A stretch of DNA of 22,376 nt from DASRAJ01 sp039920305 (GTDB taxonomy: Bacteria; Bacteroidota; Bacteroidia; Chitinophagales; UBA10324). A program made the position numbers and the translations under genes. Below, piece by piece: positions 8,096 through 16,759 of this stretch; position 1 is the stretch's first letter; each line of letters starts with the position of its first letter. The stretch covers positions 1 to 22,376 of the forward strand of contig JBDSEA010000134.1 of NCBI GenBank assembly GCA_039920305.1. Direction: 5' to 3'. The notes under the pieces were generated by a model. That model worked only from the letters and a program-made list of their open reading frames with translations. It was not told the origin of the DNA and searched no databases.

Positions 8096-9607
8096 TCAGG
8101 GCTTCTTACGCTTGTATTCAGGGTATTTTTTTGGTGGAAAGTTTCCTGCCTGATCTTCATTGCCCAGCGGGCTTCCAAGACGTGCCATTGCACAGCGAAA
8201 TCCAATGGTAGCCGTGCTCTGGTTTTCATCAAGATAGCGGCGGGTTCCGGGTATGAGATAATAGGCCCTGTCACTCCATGAACCACCCTTGTAAACACGT
8301 GCTTTATCATTGATCAGGGTATTCACTCCATAATTGTAGGTTACCCATGAAGCAGTATCACCATCAAGGAAATTTATGACATCACTTCTCCGGTAGTTAA
8401 GCCGGTTCACATTCTCCGCTACTGATACCGGAACTTTAACTACCCTTCCCAGTGAATCTTTATCTACATGATAATTTTCTTCATCCAGGCTATCCTTCAT
8501 AAACTGATTTCCGCGAAAGGTATTGAAATCATTTGCATCGTACGGTGTATAAGGGCGATATACATCCATCACCCATTCATTCACGTTTCCGGCCATATTA
8601 TAAAGTCCGTTATCATTCGGTAGGAATGAAAATACCGGAGCCGGAATATCAGCAGCATCATTCAATCCTCCTGCTATGCCCATCAGGTCACCTGCACCAC
8701 GCTTGTAGTTTGCAAGAAAATCACCCTGCCAGTCACCGTGAGCGGGATCACGCAAACGATCGCTGCTCCACGGATAATATCTGCGATCAGTGATCAATTC
8801 CTCATCCTTGTAAGGATTATTACCTATGAGTGCAAGGGCTGCATATTCCCATTCCGCCTCGGTAGGCAACCTGTATTCAGGAAGCATTATTCCATCTTCC
8901 ATTCTCACCTTGCGCTCACCCTGGCCAGCGGGACTGTAGTCTTTAAGATTCTTTTTTACCGCACCTTCATACTGTCCCACTAAATAGGACCGCGTGTTAA
9001 AATTATCCTCATCGGACTGGCTGTTATTTTTATCCATGATTCCTTCACGAATCATAATCATTTCATTCACACGGTCAGTTCGCCAGTCGCAATACTGGGT
9101 TGCCTGCACCCAGCTTACACCAACCACGGGATAATAATTATATGCAGGATGTCGAAAATAATATTCCACATACGGCTCATTATAGGCAAGCTCATCACGC
9201 CAGACCAGTGAATCGGGAAGGGCTTTATGAACAACTTCCGGAAAATCAGAACCGAAAACCCGCTCGAGCCAGAAAAGATACTCACGATAATGTGAATTGG
9301 CTACCTCAGTCTGATCCATGTAAAAAGCTGCAACAGTAGTTTTCCGGGGAACATTGTCGTAATCATAAGTAACATTTTGCTCCGTATTTCCCATTAAGTA
9401 AGAACCACCCTGAACAAGAACCAGATTGGGTCCTGTTTCCTGCCCGGCATAAGCATGTAATTCAAATCCACCCCACTTGGTATCATTATAATTCCATCCT
9501 GTCGCGAGAGATTTATCCTTACCATGAAAAATGCAGGAACTCAGAGCCATCATAGTGATGGCAACTGTTAACATCAGGGTTGCTTTCATACCATTTGATT
9601 TAAGCAT
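8096..9607 (-). CDS. gldJ: GldJ-like gliding/T9SS lipoprotein (formylglycine-generating-enzyme fold)
   Basis: This is a 503-residue lipoprotein; the precursor begins MLKSNGMKATLML and the lipobox ALSSC puts the lipidated cysteine at residue 25. The rest is an SUMF1/FGE-sulfatase fold, opening with LVLVQGGSYLMGN and closing with VYKGGSWSDRAYYL and IGFRCA. The segments ATGWNYND, KWGGFE, EVANSHYREYLFWLERVFG and YCDWRTDRVNEMI fit GldJ better than its paralogue GldK. GldJ is required for gliding and supports the T9SS in Flavobacterium. The frame opens at a TTG at 9643, but that codon lies inside a consensus promoter box, so translation should begin at 9607 or at the ATG at 9589 (MKATLMLTV), which also gives a good signal peptide. 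In F. johnsoniae gldJ adjoins porU and porV, which supports the call. Confidence 0.85.
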   Translation of the reverse strand: MLKSNGMKATLMLTVAITMMALSSCIFHGKDKSLATGWNYNDTKWGGFELHAYAGQETGPNLVLVQGGSYLMGNTEQNVTYDYDNVPRKTTVAAFYMDQTEVANSHYREYLFWLERVFGSDFPEVVHKALPDSLVWRDELAYNEPYVEYYFRHPAYNYYPVVGVSWVQATQYCDWRTDRVNEMIMIREGIMDKNNSQSDEDNFNTRSYLVGQYEGAVKKNLKDYSPAGQGERKVRMEDGIMLPEYRLPTEAEWEYAALALIGNNPYKDEELITDRRYYPWSSDRLRDPAHGDWQGDFLANYKRGAGDLMGIAGGLNDAADIPAPVFSFLPNDNGLYNMAGNVNEWVMDVYRPYTPYDANDFNTFRGNQFMKDSLDEENYHVDKDSLGRVVKVPVSVAENVNRLNYRRSDVINFLDGDTASWVTYNYGVNTLINDKARVYKGGSWSDRAYYLIPGTRRYLDENQSTATIGFRCAMARLGSPLGNEDQAGNFPPKKYPEYKRKKP

Positions 9608-9640
9608 GGCTAACAATTGTGTTTGAAAAAGAGGTAAACG

Positions 9641-9670
9641 CAAATGTAAAATATTTATTTCAATGTGAAA
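9641..9670 (-). promoter_or_regulatory. Candidate promoter of gldJ
   Basis: On the minus strand TTTC (9670-9667) is followed after 18 bases by TACATTTG (9648-9641), an exact TAnnTTTG -7 box. Transcription would start near 9635, about 28 bases before the ATG at 9607. This excludes the upstream TTG at 9643 and separates gldJ transcription from the porP-like gene behind it. Confidence 0.6.
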
Positions 9671-9707
9671 TCATGGTAGCATGAGGTATCAGAATGAATG
9701 CCGGTGA

Positions 9708-10694
9708 TTAAAAAACTTTCGGGCAAGTGATAAACTTCCTTGTGTTTCTCTTCTTTTTTAGTTTTTCAGAATCATGGAAATTCACGAGAAGAGAAAGTTC
9801 ATGAGTGCCTCCTGTGCTCCCCTGTAAACCTGATACGGTGGCATCATAACTATATCCGAATCTGAAAATATTTTTCTGAAAACCTGCCAGTAAAATGGTC
9901 GCATCTGCATTGGTGAATGTAGTCCGGTAAGAGATCCCGCCATAAAAAACTCCGATTCCCAATATGGCGCCTCCGGTTAACTGCCTGAACCTGGACTGGG
10001 AAGCAATGAAAATATTCGGTGAAAAAAATACCGGTGTCTTTTTAGATGAACTGTTATGAAATTCTACACCAAAATTTCCTGCGAGGCGATAGGGAAGGGG
10101 ACTGGATTGCGTGTTAAGCAGAGATTCATTCGGGGAGGTCAGATGTTTTACCGAAAACCCAAAGAATGATTTTGCAGTAAAGAATAAAAAACCTGCCCCA
10201 AAGTCAGGAAAAGTTTTGGATGCCTTATCGGGTAAGTCCACGGAACCCGTGGATATCATGGTTCCATTATCTGGATTAATGTTTTCTTCAAAAATCAGGT
10301 TATTATTCTGTATCCGTTTCTGCACAAGCGAAACTTGTGCTGCTCCCTGCAAAACGAATTTTCTGCTGAGCCTCAGCTGGTACGAGTAAATTCCGGTGAC
10401 ACTATTTCCGGTATAAATTCCATTTGCCTGGCGGTCACTCAGAATAATGACCCCGATGCCGCCACCGAGCTTATCAAACTGCTGATCGTATGTAACATCA
10501 TATGAGATATAAGCATTATCAAGTCCCGCCCATTCATTACGATAATTTAATCCAAACCGGGGACCTTCATCTGCTCCTGCAAAAGCAGGATTTAAATACA
10601 AGGGTGCATTGAAAAACTGGCTGAATTCAAGGTCCTGCGCATCCAAAGTGAATTGCCACGTAAAAAGAAATAGTATTATTGCACTTCCTTTCAT
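9708..10694 (-). CDS. PorP/SprF family type IX secretion outer-membrane protein
   Basis: This is a 328-residue protein with a signal peptide ending at TLDAQ and the family opening DLEFSQFFNAPLYLNPAFAG, followed by RFGLNYRNEW. The rest is a series of short amphipathic strands with aromatic/glycine turns, expected for an outer-membrane barrel of this family. PorP/SprF proteins help export or anchor particular T9SS products; SprF, for example, is needed for the adhesin SprB, and PorP contacts the PorK/PorN side of the machine. Several paralogues per genome are usual, so the exact partner cannot be named, and no adhesin gene lies beside it here. It is divergent from porU across 127 bases. The C-terminal ~20 residues are basic and do not end in the usual aromatic. 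Confidence 0.9.
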   Translation of the reverse strand: MKGSAIILFLFTWQFTLDAQDLEFSQFFNAPLYLNPAFAGADEGPRFGLNYRNEWAGLDNAYISYDVTYDQQFDKLGGGIGVIILSDRQANGIYTGNSVTGIYSYQLRLSRKFVLQGAAQVSLVQKRIQNNNLIFEENINPDNGTMISTGSVDLPDKASKTFPDFGAGFLFFTAKSFFGFSVKHLTSPNESLLNTQSSPLPYRLAGNFGVEFHNSSSKKTPVFFSPNIFIASQSRFRQLTGGAILGIGVFYGGISYRTTFTNADATILLAGFQKNIFRFGYSYDATVSGLQGSTGGTHELSLLVNFHDSEKLKKKRNTRKFITCPKVF

Positions 10695-10821
10695 GAGAAC
10701 GCTAAACGGATTGCTATCGTAAGTTATTTTCTACATCACAAAATAATTACAATTTTATCGCGTTGAGGTTTACAATTTTCTCCGATCAGAGTTTTTAGTT
10801 GAACCAACCAATCCATTTGCT

Positions 10822-13800
10822 ATGAGGAAATGTATCCTTTTATTCTCAGCGTTTGCAATTACCGCATCTATATGCGCAGCGCAGCAAATAATCTCAAACG
10901 TTAAAAACCTAACGTGGTCTGATTCAGTTAAAACCTTTCAGTTTTCTGACTTCAGGAATCATGCGACCTATTATTTCCAGGGTGCGCTGTATGACGAAAC
11001 GAAATTTAATTTTCTGCCATATTATTATGAAACTGTGAAATTACCTTACGATGGAGTAATTTCTGTTTCGCTAAGTGATATTACTTACGCTCCCATGAAT
11101 GTGCAAGTCGGAAGAACATTGGTGAATCAATTCCCCTCGCAACAGATCCAGAATGCTCCGATAGTAACAGCTACCATGGGTTATAGCGGAATGAAACCCT
11201 ATGCCCAAATTTCCATCCTTCCTTTCAGAAAAAACTCCACGACCGGATCTATCGAAAAGATGGTTTCATTTCGATACAGCATAAACATCATTCCTTCAAG
11301 TTCTTCATCTGCGACACGCGGGGCTGGCTATGCTGATCATTCAGTATTAGCATCGGGCGACTGGTATAAGATCGGCGTGAGCCGGGATGGAGTGTACAGG
11401 ATGGATAAGGCATTTCTTCAGAACTTAGGGATTGATGTTACTGTTTTAGATCCCCGTAATATCAGAGTATATGGAAATGGCGGCGGCATGTTGCCTGAAG
11501 CGAATGCGGGTTTCCGATATGATGATCTCCAGGAAAATGCAATCAGGGTAACGGGAGAAAGTGATGGAAGGTTTGATGATGGTGATTATGTTCAATTTTA
11601 TGGTCAGGGTCCGCACCGCTGGGTTCCGGTTGTTAATCCAACCTGTCAAAGGTTTTCGCACATTCTCAATATTTATTCTGACACTGCTTTTTATTTCGTG
11701 AATGTTGATTTAGGGCAGGGCAAAAGAATTATTGACCTTCCTTCCAGTGCAGCCGCACCAAATAAATTCATTTCAATTTTTGATGATTATTCTTTCCATG
11801 AGCTGGAATCTGAAAATTTCCTTACCAGTGGTCGGGTATTTTATGGTGAGCCATTTGAATTTGAGACCGTCCAGTCATTTCCATTCTCCTTTCCATCCAT
11901 CTCCACATCGCAGCAGGTAACAGTCACCACTTCTTTTCTAAGTAAAAGCATCTATGACAGCAACACACTTACTGCAACGAGCAATGGTGTTACCATTGCC
12001 TCTGCAGCCATTGCAAAGATTTGTGGTGATTATACCTGTCCATTTGCCGCTGAGGTAAAATTTTGCGGACAATTCACACCCTCTTCATCAGATTTTAATA
12101 TTGACCTTACTTATACCCGTAATGCCCAGGATGCCCAGGGCTGGCTGAACTTCATTGAAGTAAATGCCTTGCGCAATCTTACCTGGACCGGCACACAAAC
12201 TAATTTCAGAAGTCTTGCTTCACAGGGTGCAGGCAGTATTTCTCAATTCACTTTAACAAATTCAAACAGCTCGCTACTTATATGGGATGTAACCAAGCCT
12301 TTAAGTCCTCAAAATCAACTGGCCGTATTGAATGGAACACAAACGCAGTTTACTGCAGCTACTGACACCATTAATGAATATGTTGTTTTCTCCGGCACTG
12401 AAGGATATGTTCCGGCATCGGCCGGCAAAATTGTGAACCAGGATCTTCACAGCCTGGGCGCCTACAATCTGATCATTATTACGGCGGATGCCCTATTACC
12501 TCAGGCACAGGAAATAGGTGACTACCACCTTAGTCATGATGGAATTTCCAGTATCGTGATTCAACAGAGTAAAATATTCAATGAATTTTCTTCCGGTACC
12601 CCTGACCTGTGTGCGCTCCGTGATTTCGTACGGATGTTTTATGTGCGCAGTCTCGGTGACTCGGCTAATATGCCGAAATATCTTTTGCTTTATGGTGACG
12701 GATCATTTGATAATAAAGGAAATGATCCGGCCAGCAAAAGCCTGATACTCACTTACCAAAGTGTAAGCTCTGTAAATCCTACAAGCTCATTTGTATCTGA
12801 TGACTTTTTTGGATTCCTGGATGACAGTGAAGGCGGAAACATAACTGATAATGTAAGCATGCTGGATATTGCTGTGGGCAGGTTGACAGTGAACGACGCA
12901 ACCGAGGCATCTGCGGTAAACAATAAGATAAAAGTGTACACCTCACCGCAGTCATTTGGTAACTGGCGTAACGTAGTCACATTTGTTGGAGATGATCAGG
13001 ATAACAATGTCCATATCAACGGAGCTGATGGAATTGCAAGCACAATCTCGACAGAGTATCCTGTATATAATATTGACAAGATTTATCTTGATGCCTATCA
13101 GCAAACCTCAGTTCCGGGTGGTTCCCGTTATCCGGGAGTAAATACAGCAATTACGAATCGGATATGCACGGGCACGCTGATGATGAATTATACAGGCCAT
13201 GGGGGAGTAGGTGGCTGGGCACACGAGCGTATTCTTGGAATCAGCGACATTCTGGCCTATACCAATTTGTACAAGCTGCCGGTTTTTGTTACTGCCACCT
13301 GTGAATTCAGTCAATATGATGATCCGCCTGTAATTTCTGCGGGTGAGGATCTTTTACTTAATGATAAGGGGGGAGCAATTGCCCTGGTTACAACAGTCCG
13401 GTTAGTATATTCTAACGCTAACCAGGCGTTGAATGATGCGTTCATGAGTTTTGTATTTGCGCCCGATGCCAACGGAATTATTCCACCTCTTGGTGAAGTT
13501 CTCCGCCGGTCAAAAAATTATGTAACAGGAGATGTAAACAACAGAAAATTCACCCTTCTCGGTGATCCAGCCATGACCCTTGCCTACCCGGTTTACAATG
13601 TTTATACCACTGCAATTAATCAACACTCGATAGGACTTACTGCTGATACCCTGAAAGCCCTGCAGAAGGTAACCATTTCAGGTACGGTTAATGATTTGAA
13701 TGGAAATGTAATGACTGATTTTAACGGAATTCTTTATCCCACTGTTTTCGATAAAACTGTGGTCTATCAAACTCTGGCAAATGACGGCGACAGCTATGTA

Positions 13801-14721
13801 AAGAATTTCAACCTCCAGAAAAATGTGATCTATAATGGAAAAGCGAGTGTAATAAATGGCCTTTTCAGCTTCACCTTCATTGTCCCGAAAGACATCTCTT
13901 ATCAATACGGTTTTGGAAAACTCAGTTACTATGCTGATAACGGAACCATTGATGCACATGGATACAAAAATGATGTGGTGATCGGGGGAATTTCTGATAC
14001 CAGTCGGGTAGATATAACAGGACCAACGGTGAAAGTTTACATGAATGATGAAAAATTTGCCAATGGGGGCATTACAGATGCCAACCCCACTGTTGTGGTT
14101 AAGATCAGCGATTCAAGTGGAGTGAATACAGTGGGTTCCGGTATTGGCCATGATGTTGCAGGAGTATTGGATAACGATACAAAGAATACACTGGTAATGA
14201 ACAATTTTTATTCAGCCGATCTTGACAGCTATACTTCCGGAGAAGTACGCTATCCATTAAACGATCTTTCAGAGGGGACACATTCCATCAATGTTAAAGC
14301 ATGGGATGTATATGATAATTCCGCTGAAGGCATTACTGATTTTGTGGTTTCTTCTTCTGCGCAAATGGCGCTGGCGCATGTTCTCAACTATCCAAATCCG
14401 TTTACCACCAGAACAGAATTTATGTTTGAGCACAATATGCCAAGCCAAACTCTTTCCCTGATGATCCGGGTTTATACAGTATCCGGTAAATTAATTAAAA
14501 CCATCCAGCAGGATGTGATGCCTGAAGTATTTGCCGCGGCAAGCGCATCGTGTGATCTTGCCACCGGTGGCGGCGGATACCGGGTAAATGGAATTTACTG
14601 GGATGGGCTTGATGATTATGGCGATAAAATCGGGAAGGGCGTTTACGTATATAAGCTTTCAGTTAAGGCAGATAACGGGCTAAAGGCAGATACATTTCAA
14701 AAGCTGGTGATTCTTAAATAA
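10822..14721 (+). CDS. porU: Type IX secretion system sortase PorU (peptidase family C25)
   Basis: PorU is the cell-surface cysteine peptidase that removes C-terminal signals from T9SS cargo and couples it to lipopolysaccharide or releases it. The 1299-residue product has a signal peptide ending at SICAAQ, a long beta-rich prodomain, and the gingipain-like domain at about residues 545-935. The catalytic dyad is visible: His793 in MNYTGHGG and Cys827 in VFVTATCEFSQYD. Ig-like modules follow, and the protein ends in a T9SS-type C-terminal domain with LNYPNPF near residue 1190 and the closing strand TFQKLVILK. PorU is known to keep its own C-terminal domain and to be held by PorV, whose gene follows after 39 bases. 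Length and order fit the family. A near-consensus box (TCCATTTG, 10812-10819) lies two bases before the ATG but is probably too close to act as a promoter. Confidence 0.95.
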   Translation: MRKCILLFSAFAITASICAAQQIISNVKNLTWSDSVKTFQFSDFRNHATYYFQGALYDETKFNFLPYYYETVKLPYDGVISVSLSDITYAPMNVQVGRTLVNQFPSQQIQNAPIVTATMGYSGMKPYAQISILPFRKNSTTGSIEKMVSFRYSINIIPSSSSSATRGAGYADHSVLASGDWYKIGVSRDGVYRMDKAFLQNLGIDVTVLDPRNIRVYGNGGGMLPEANAGFRYDDLQENAIRVTGESDGRFDDGDYVQFYGQGPHRWVPVVNPTCQRFSHILNIYSDTAFYFVNVDLGQGKRIIDLPSSAAAPNKFISIFDDYSFHELESENFLTSGRVFYGEPFEFETVQSFPFSFPSISTSQQVTVTTSFLSKSIYDSNTLTATSNGVTIASAAIAKICGDYTCPFAAEVKFCGQFTPSSSDFNIDLTYTRNAQDAQGWLNFIEVNALRNLTWTGTQTNFRSLASQGAGSISQFTLTNSNSSLLIWDVTKPLSPQNQLAVLNGTQTQFTAATDTINEYVVFSGTEGYVPASAGKIVNQDLHSLGAYNLIIITADALLPQAQEIGDYHLSHDGISSIVIQQSKIFNEFSSGTPDLCALRDFVRMFYVRSLGDSANMPKYLLLYGDGSFDNKGNDPASKSLILTYQSVSSVNPTSSFVSDDFFGFLDDSEGGNITDNVSMLDIAVGRLTVNDATEASAVNNKIKVYTSPQSFGNWRNVVTFVGDDQDNNVHINGADGIASTISTEYPVYNIDKIYLDAYQQTSVPGGSRYPGVNTAITNRICTGTLMMNYTGHGGVGGWAHERILGISDILAYTNLYKLPVFVTATCEFSQYDDPPVISAGEDLLLNDKGGAIALVTTVRLVYSNANQALNDAFMSFVFAPDANGIIPPLGEVLRRSKNYVTGDVNNRKFTLLGDPAMTLAYPVYNVYTTAINQHSIGLTADTLKALQKVTISGTVNDLNGNVMTDFNGILYPTVFDKTVVYQTLANDGDSYVKNFNLQKNVIYNGKASVINGLFSFTFIVPKDISYQYGFGKLSYYADNGTIDAHGYKNDVVIGGISDTSRVDITGPTVKVYMNDEKFANGGITDANPTVVVKISDSSGVNTVGSGIGHDVAGVLDNDTKNTLVMNNFYSADLDSYTSGEVRYPLNDLSEGTHSINVKAWDVYDNSAEGITDFVVSSSAQMALAHVLNYPNPFTTRTEFMFEHNMPSQTLSLMIRVYTVSGKLIKTIQQDVMPEVFAAASASCDLATGGGGYRVNGIYWDGLDDYGDKIGKGVYVYKLSVKADNGLKADTFQKLVILK

Positions 14722-14742
14722 CAAATAATTTTTTTTCACTCA

Positions 14743-14750
14743 TAAATTTC
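14743..14750 (+). promoter_or_regulatory. Possible -7 box before porV
   Basis: TAAATTTC matches the -7 consensus TAnnTTTG at seven of eight positions and ends ten bases before the porV ATG. No TTTG or TTTC element stands at the right distance upstream. porV may be read through from porU, only 39 bases away, so this is a weak call. Confidence 0.25.
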
Positions 14751-14760
14751 GGTTGCTGTT

Positions 14761-15978
14761 ATGAATTTTCATTTAAGACATACATTGATATCAATACCGG
14801 TAACGATTGCACTGGTTTCAGTTTCTACGCTGGGTAAAGCCCAGAGCTTTGCAGATTCCCTGGATGGAAGAACCAATGTGATCAATACTGCCGTACCATT
14901 TCTGAGAATTGCACCTGACGCGCGCGCGGGTGCAATGGGTGATGCGGGGCTGGCGCTTTCTCCTGACGCAAATGCGATATTCTGGAATACTGCGAAAATC
15001 CCTTTTACCAAGGGAGCAGATGACAAGGAAGAAGATAATAAGCTTTCTGCTGCAGTAACTTATACTCCATGGCTACGTGAGCTTGTTAATGATATTTACC
15101 TCGCATCACTTGGCGTTTCATATAAGCTCGATAAAACCCAGGGGCTGGCATTTGGTCTCCGCTATTTCTCGCTTGGAAGTATCACATTTACAGATGCCTC
15201 GGGTAATACACTTGGCGATTTTAATCCCCGTGAGTTTTGTATTGATGGGGGCTATGGAAGGCGGCTTACCACTCACTTCAGTACAGGCATTAACCTCGGT
15301 TTTGTATATTCAAATCTTGCCCAGGGGTATAGTGTAAACAACGTTCCGATTAAAGCCGGTAAAGCCGTGAAGGCAGACGTTTCTTTCTTTTATAATCATC
15401 CCGCAAAATTTGGCAAAACAGTGAAAGGGGAGTATAATATCGGTGCTACCATTTCAAATATCGGGAATAAGATAACTTATACTGAATCAGCGGAGAACAA
15501 GGATTTTCTTCCCACCAACCTTGGGTTAGCGGGGAATGTGACCTGGAAGTTTGATGAATACAATAAGCTTACCTATGAGCTTGATCTTAACAAGCTTCTG
15601 GTACCAACCCCTGATTCCGCAGGTGCTTTCAGAACGGAGTCAACCGTACAGGGTATCTTCAAATCATTTGGCGATGCACCCGGGGGTGCTGGTGAAGAAC
15701 TTAGAGAGATTGATGTTTCAACGGGACTGGAATACTGGTACAAAGATCTTTTTAGTGTACGTACTGGATTTTTCTTTGAGGATAAAACCAAGGGCAACCG
15801 CCAGTTTCTTACAGCCGGGCTCGGCATTAAGTACAACGTATTCGGCCTGAACTTTTCCTATCTTGTACCTACATCCAATCAAAAGAGTCCATTGGATAAT
15901 ACTCTGAGATTCACCCTTTACTTTGATTTCGCAGCAATGAAAAAACAACAGGCTGCCCCGGATCAGGAAAGTGAATAA
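14761..15978 (+). CDS. porV: Type IX secretion outer-membrane shuttle protein PorV (LptO)
   Basis: PorV is the outer-membrane beta-barrel that collects C-terminal-signal cargo from the SprA translocon and hands it to the PorU sortase. The 405-residue protein has a signal peptide ending at LGKAQ and the diagnostic opening AVPFLRIAPDARAGAMGDAGLALSPDAN, followed by the IFWNTAK segment. Strands rich in Tyr, Phe and Gly continue to FTLYFDF near the end, before a short polar tail. Length is normal for the family (about 390-410). It lies directly after porU, the usual gene order. A strong terminator after it suggests that porU-porV form one transcription unit. Confidence 0.95.
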   Translation: MNFHLRHTLISIPVTIALVSVSTLGKAQSFADSLDGRTNVINTAVPFLRIAPDARAGAMGDAGLALSPDANAIFWNTAKIPFTKGADDKEEDNKLSAAVTYTPWLRELVNDIYLASLGVSYKLDKTQGLAFGLRYFSLGSITFTDASGNTLGDFNPREFCIDGGYGRRLTTHFSTGINLGFVYSNLAQGYSVNNVPIKAGKAVKADVSFFYNHPAKFGKTVKGEYNIGATISNIGNKITYTESAENKDFLPTNLGLAGNVTWKFDEYNKLTYELDLNKLLVPTPDSAGAFRTESTVQGIFKSFGDAPGGAGEELREIDVSTGLEYWYKDLFSVRTGFFFEDKTKGNRQFLTAGLGIKYNVFGLNFSYLVPTSNQKSPLDNTLRFTLYFDFAAMKKQQAAPDQESE

Positions 15979-16014
15979 TGAAGCCATCTTAAAAAACATG
16001 GGAAACAATCCCTG

Positions 16015-16040
16015 AATGCCGGCTAACCACCGGCATTTTT
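16015..16040 (+). terminator. Rho-independent terminator after porV
   Basis: A perfect 8-bp stem, aatgccgg (16015-16022) and ccggcatt (16030-16037), with a seven-base loop is followed by T residues through 16040. It begins 37 bases after the porV stop and closes the porU-porV unit before ispF. Confidence 0.85.
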
Positions 16041-16210
16041 CATTCACGGCTATCATTCAATTGAGTATTCCGGAGATCTTTCATTGAGAAGGATTCCGGC
16101 CGCGTGGTGATACAATTATTTCGAGCCCGGGCTAAAGTTGTGATCAAACTCAAGCTCAGATTAAAATTAATAGTGAATGAATATAATTGATCGTTTTCTT
16201 TGCTGTGCAA

Positions 16211-16696
16211 ATGACTCCTTCTTTCCGGATCGGATTTGGCTTTGATGTTCACCGGATGGTGAGTGGCAGAAAATTTATTCTTGGCGGAATGGATATTCCG
16301 CACGGAAAAGGCCTTGCAGGACATTCTGATGCTGACGTGCTCATTCATGCCATATGCGATGCTCTGCTTGGTGCCGCCGGACTTCGGGATATCGGTTTTT
16401 ATTTTCCGGATACGGATGCAGCGTTTAAAAACATTGACAGCACAGTGTTGCTGAAAGAAGTTTGTGGTCTGCTCCAGGAAAAAAAATTCTCTATCGGAAA
16501 TATTGATACTACCGTTGTTCTGGAAGAGCCAAGAGTCAATATCCATACTGGTTCAATCATTGAAAAACTTGGAGGATTAATGGGCATCTCGCCTGACCGG
16601 ATCTCAGTAAAGGCAACAACAAACGAACAAATGGGGTTTATCGGAAGGAAGGAAGGTGTGGCGGCCTATGCAATTGCACTTATTTTTCAATCATGA
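16211..16696 (+). CDS. ispF: 2-C-methyl-D-erythritol 2,4-cyclodiphosphate synthase
   Basis: IspF converts CDP-methylerythritol 2-phosphate to the cyclic diphosphate, the fifth step of the MEP isoprenoid pathway, in the cytoplasm. The 161-residue protein carries the zinc ligands Asp12, His14 (in GFGFDVHRM) and His46 (in HSDADVLIHAICDALLGA), with the same spacing as Asp8, His10 and His42 of the E. coli enzyme. The family signature GLRDIGFYFPDTD and the C-terminal ISVKATTNEQMGFIGRKEGVAAYA are also present. The frame is open to a TTG at 16187, but the ATG at 16211 gives the standard N-terminus and length. An imperfect -7 box (TTTCTTTG, 16195-16202) ends eight bases before the ATG. It converges on the sigma-54 activator gene with a 63-base gap and no clear terminator. 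Confidence 0.97.
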   Translation: MTPSFRIGFGFDVHRMVSGRKFILGGMDIPHGKGLAGHSDADVLIHAICDALLGAAGLRDIGFYFPDTDAAFKNIDSTVLLKEVCGLLQEKKFSIGNIDTTVVLEEPRVNIHTGSIIEKLGGLMGISPDRISVKATTNEQMGFIGRKEGVAAYAIALIFQS

Positions 16697-16759
16697 AGTC
16701 AAATTAGCTCAATAGAATTGAAGAAATTAAATTAACTGTATCCGAAAACAAGTTTCCAC

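Noticed and set aside
8181..8200. TGGCAC motif as a sigma-54 -24 element
   Set aside because: It lies inside the gldJ coding region and no GC doublet stands at the required distance.
10812..10819. TCCATTTG as the porU promoter
   Set aside because: It ends only two bases before the ATG, lacks a -33 element and has one mismatch; the true promoter is probably further upstream.
16040..16546. 168-codon minus-strand frame across the ispF upstream region and ispF
   Set aside because: About two thirds overlaps the secure ispF gene in antisense; the protein has no domain-like pattern.
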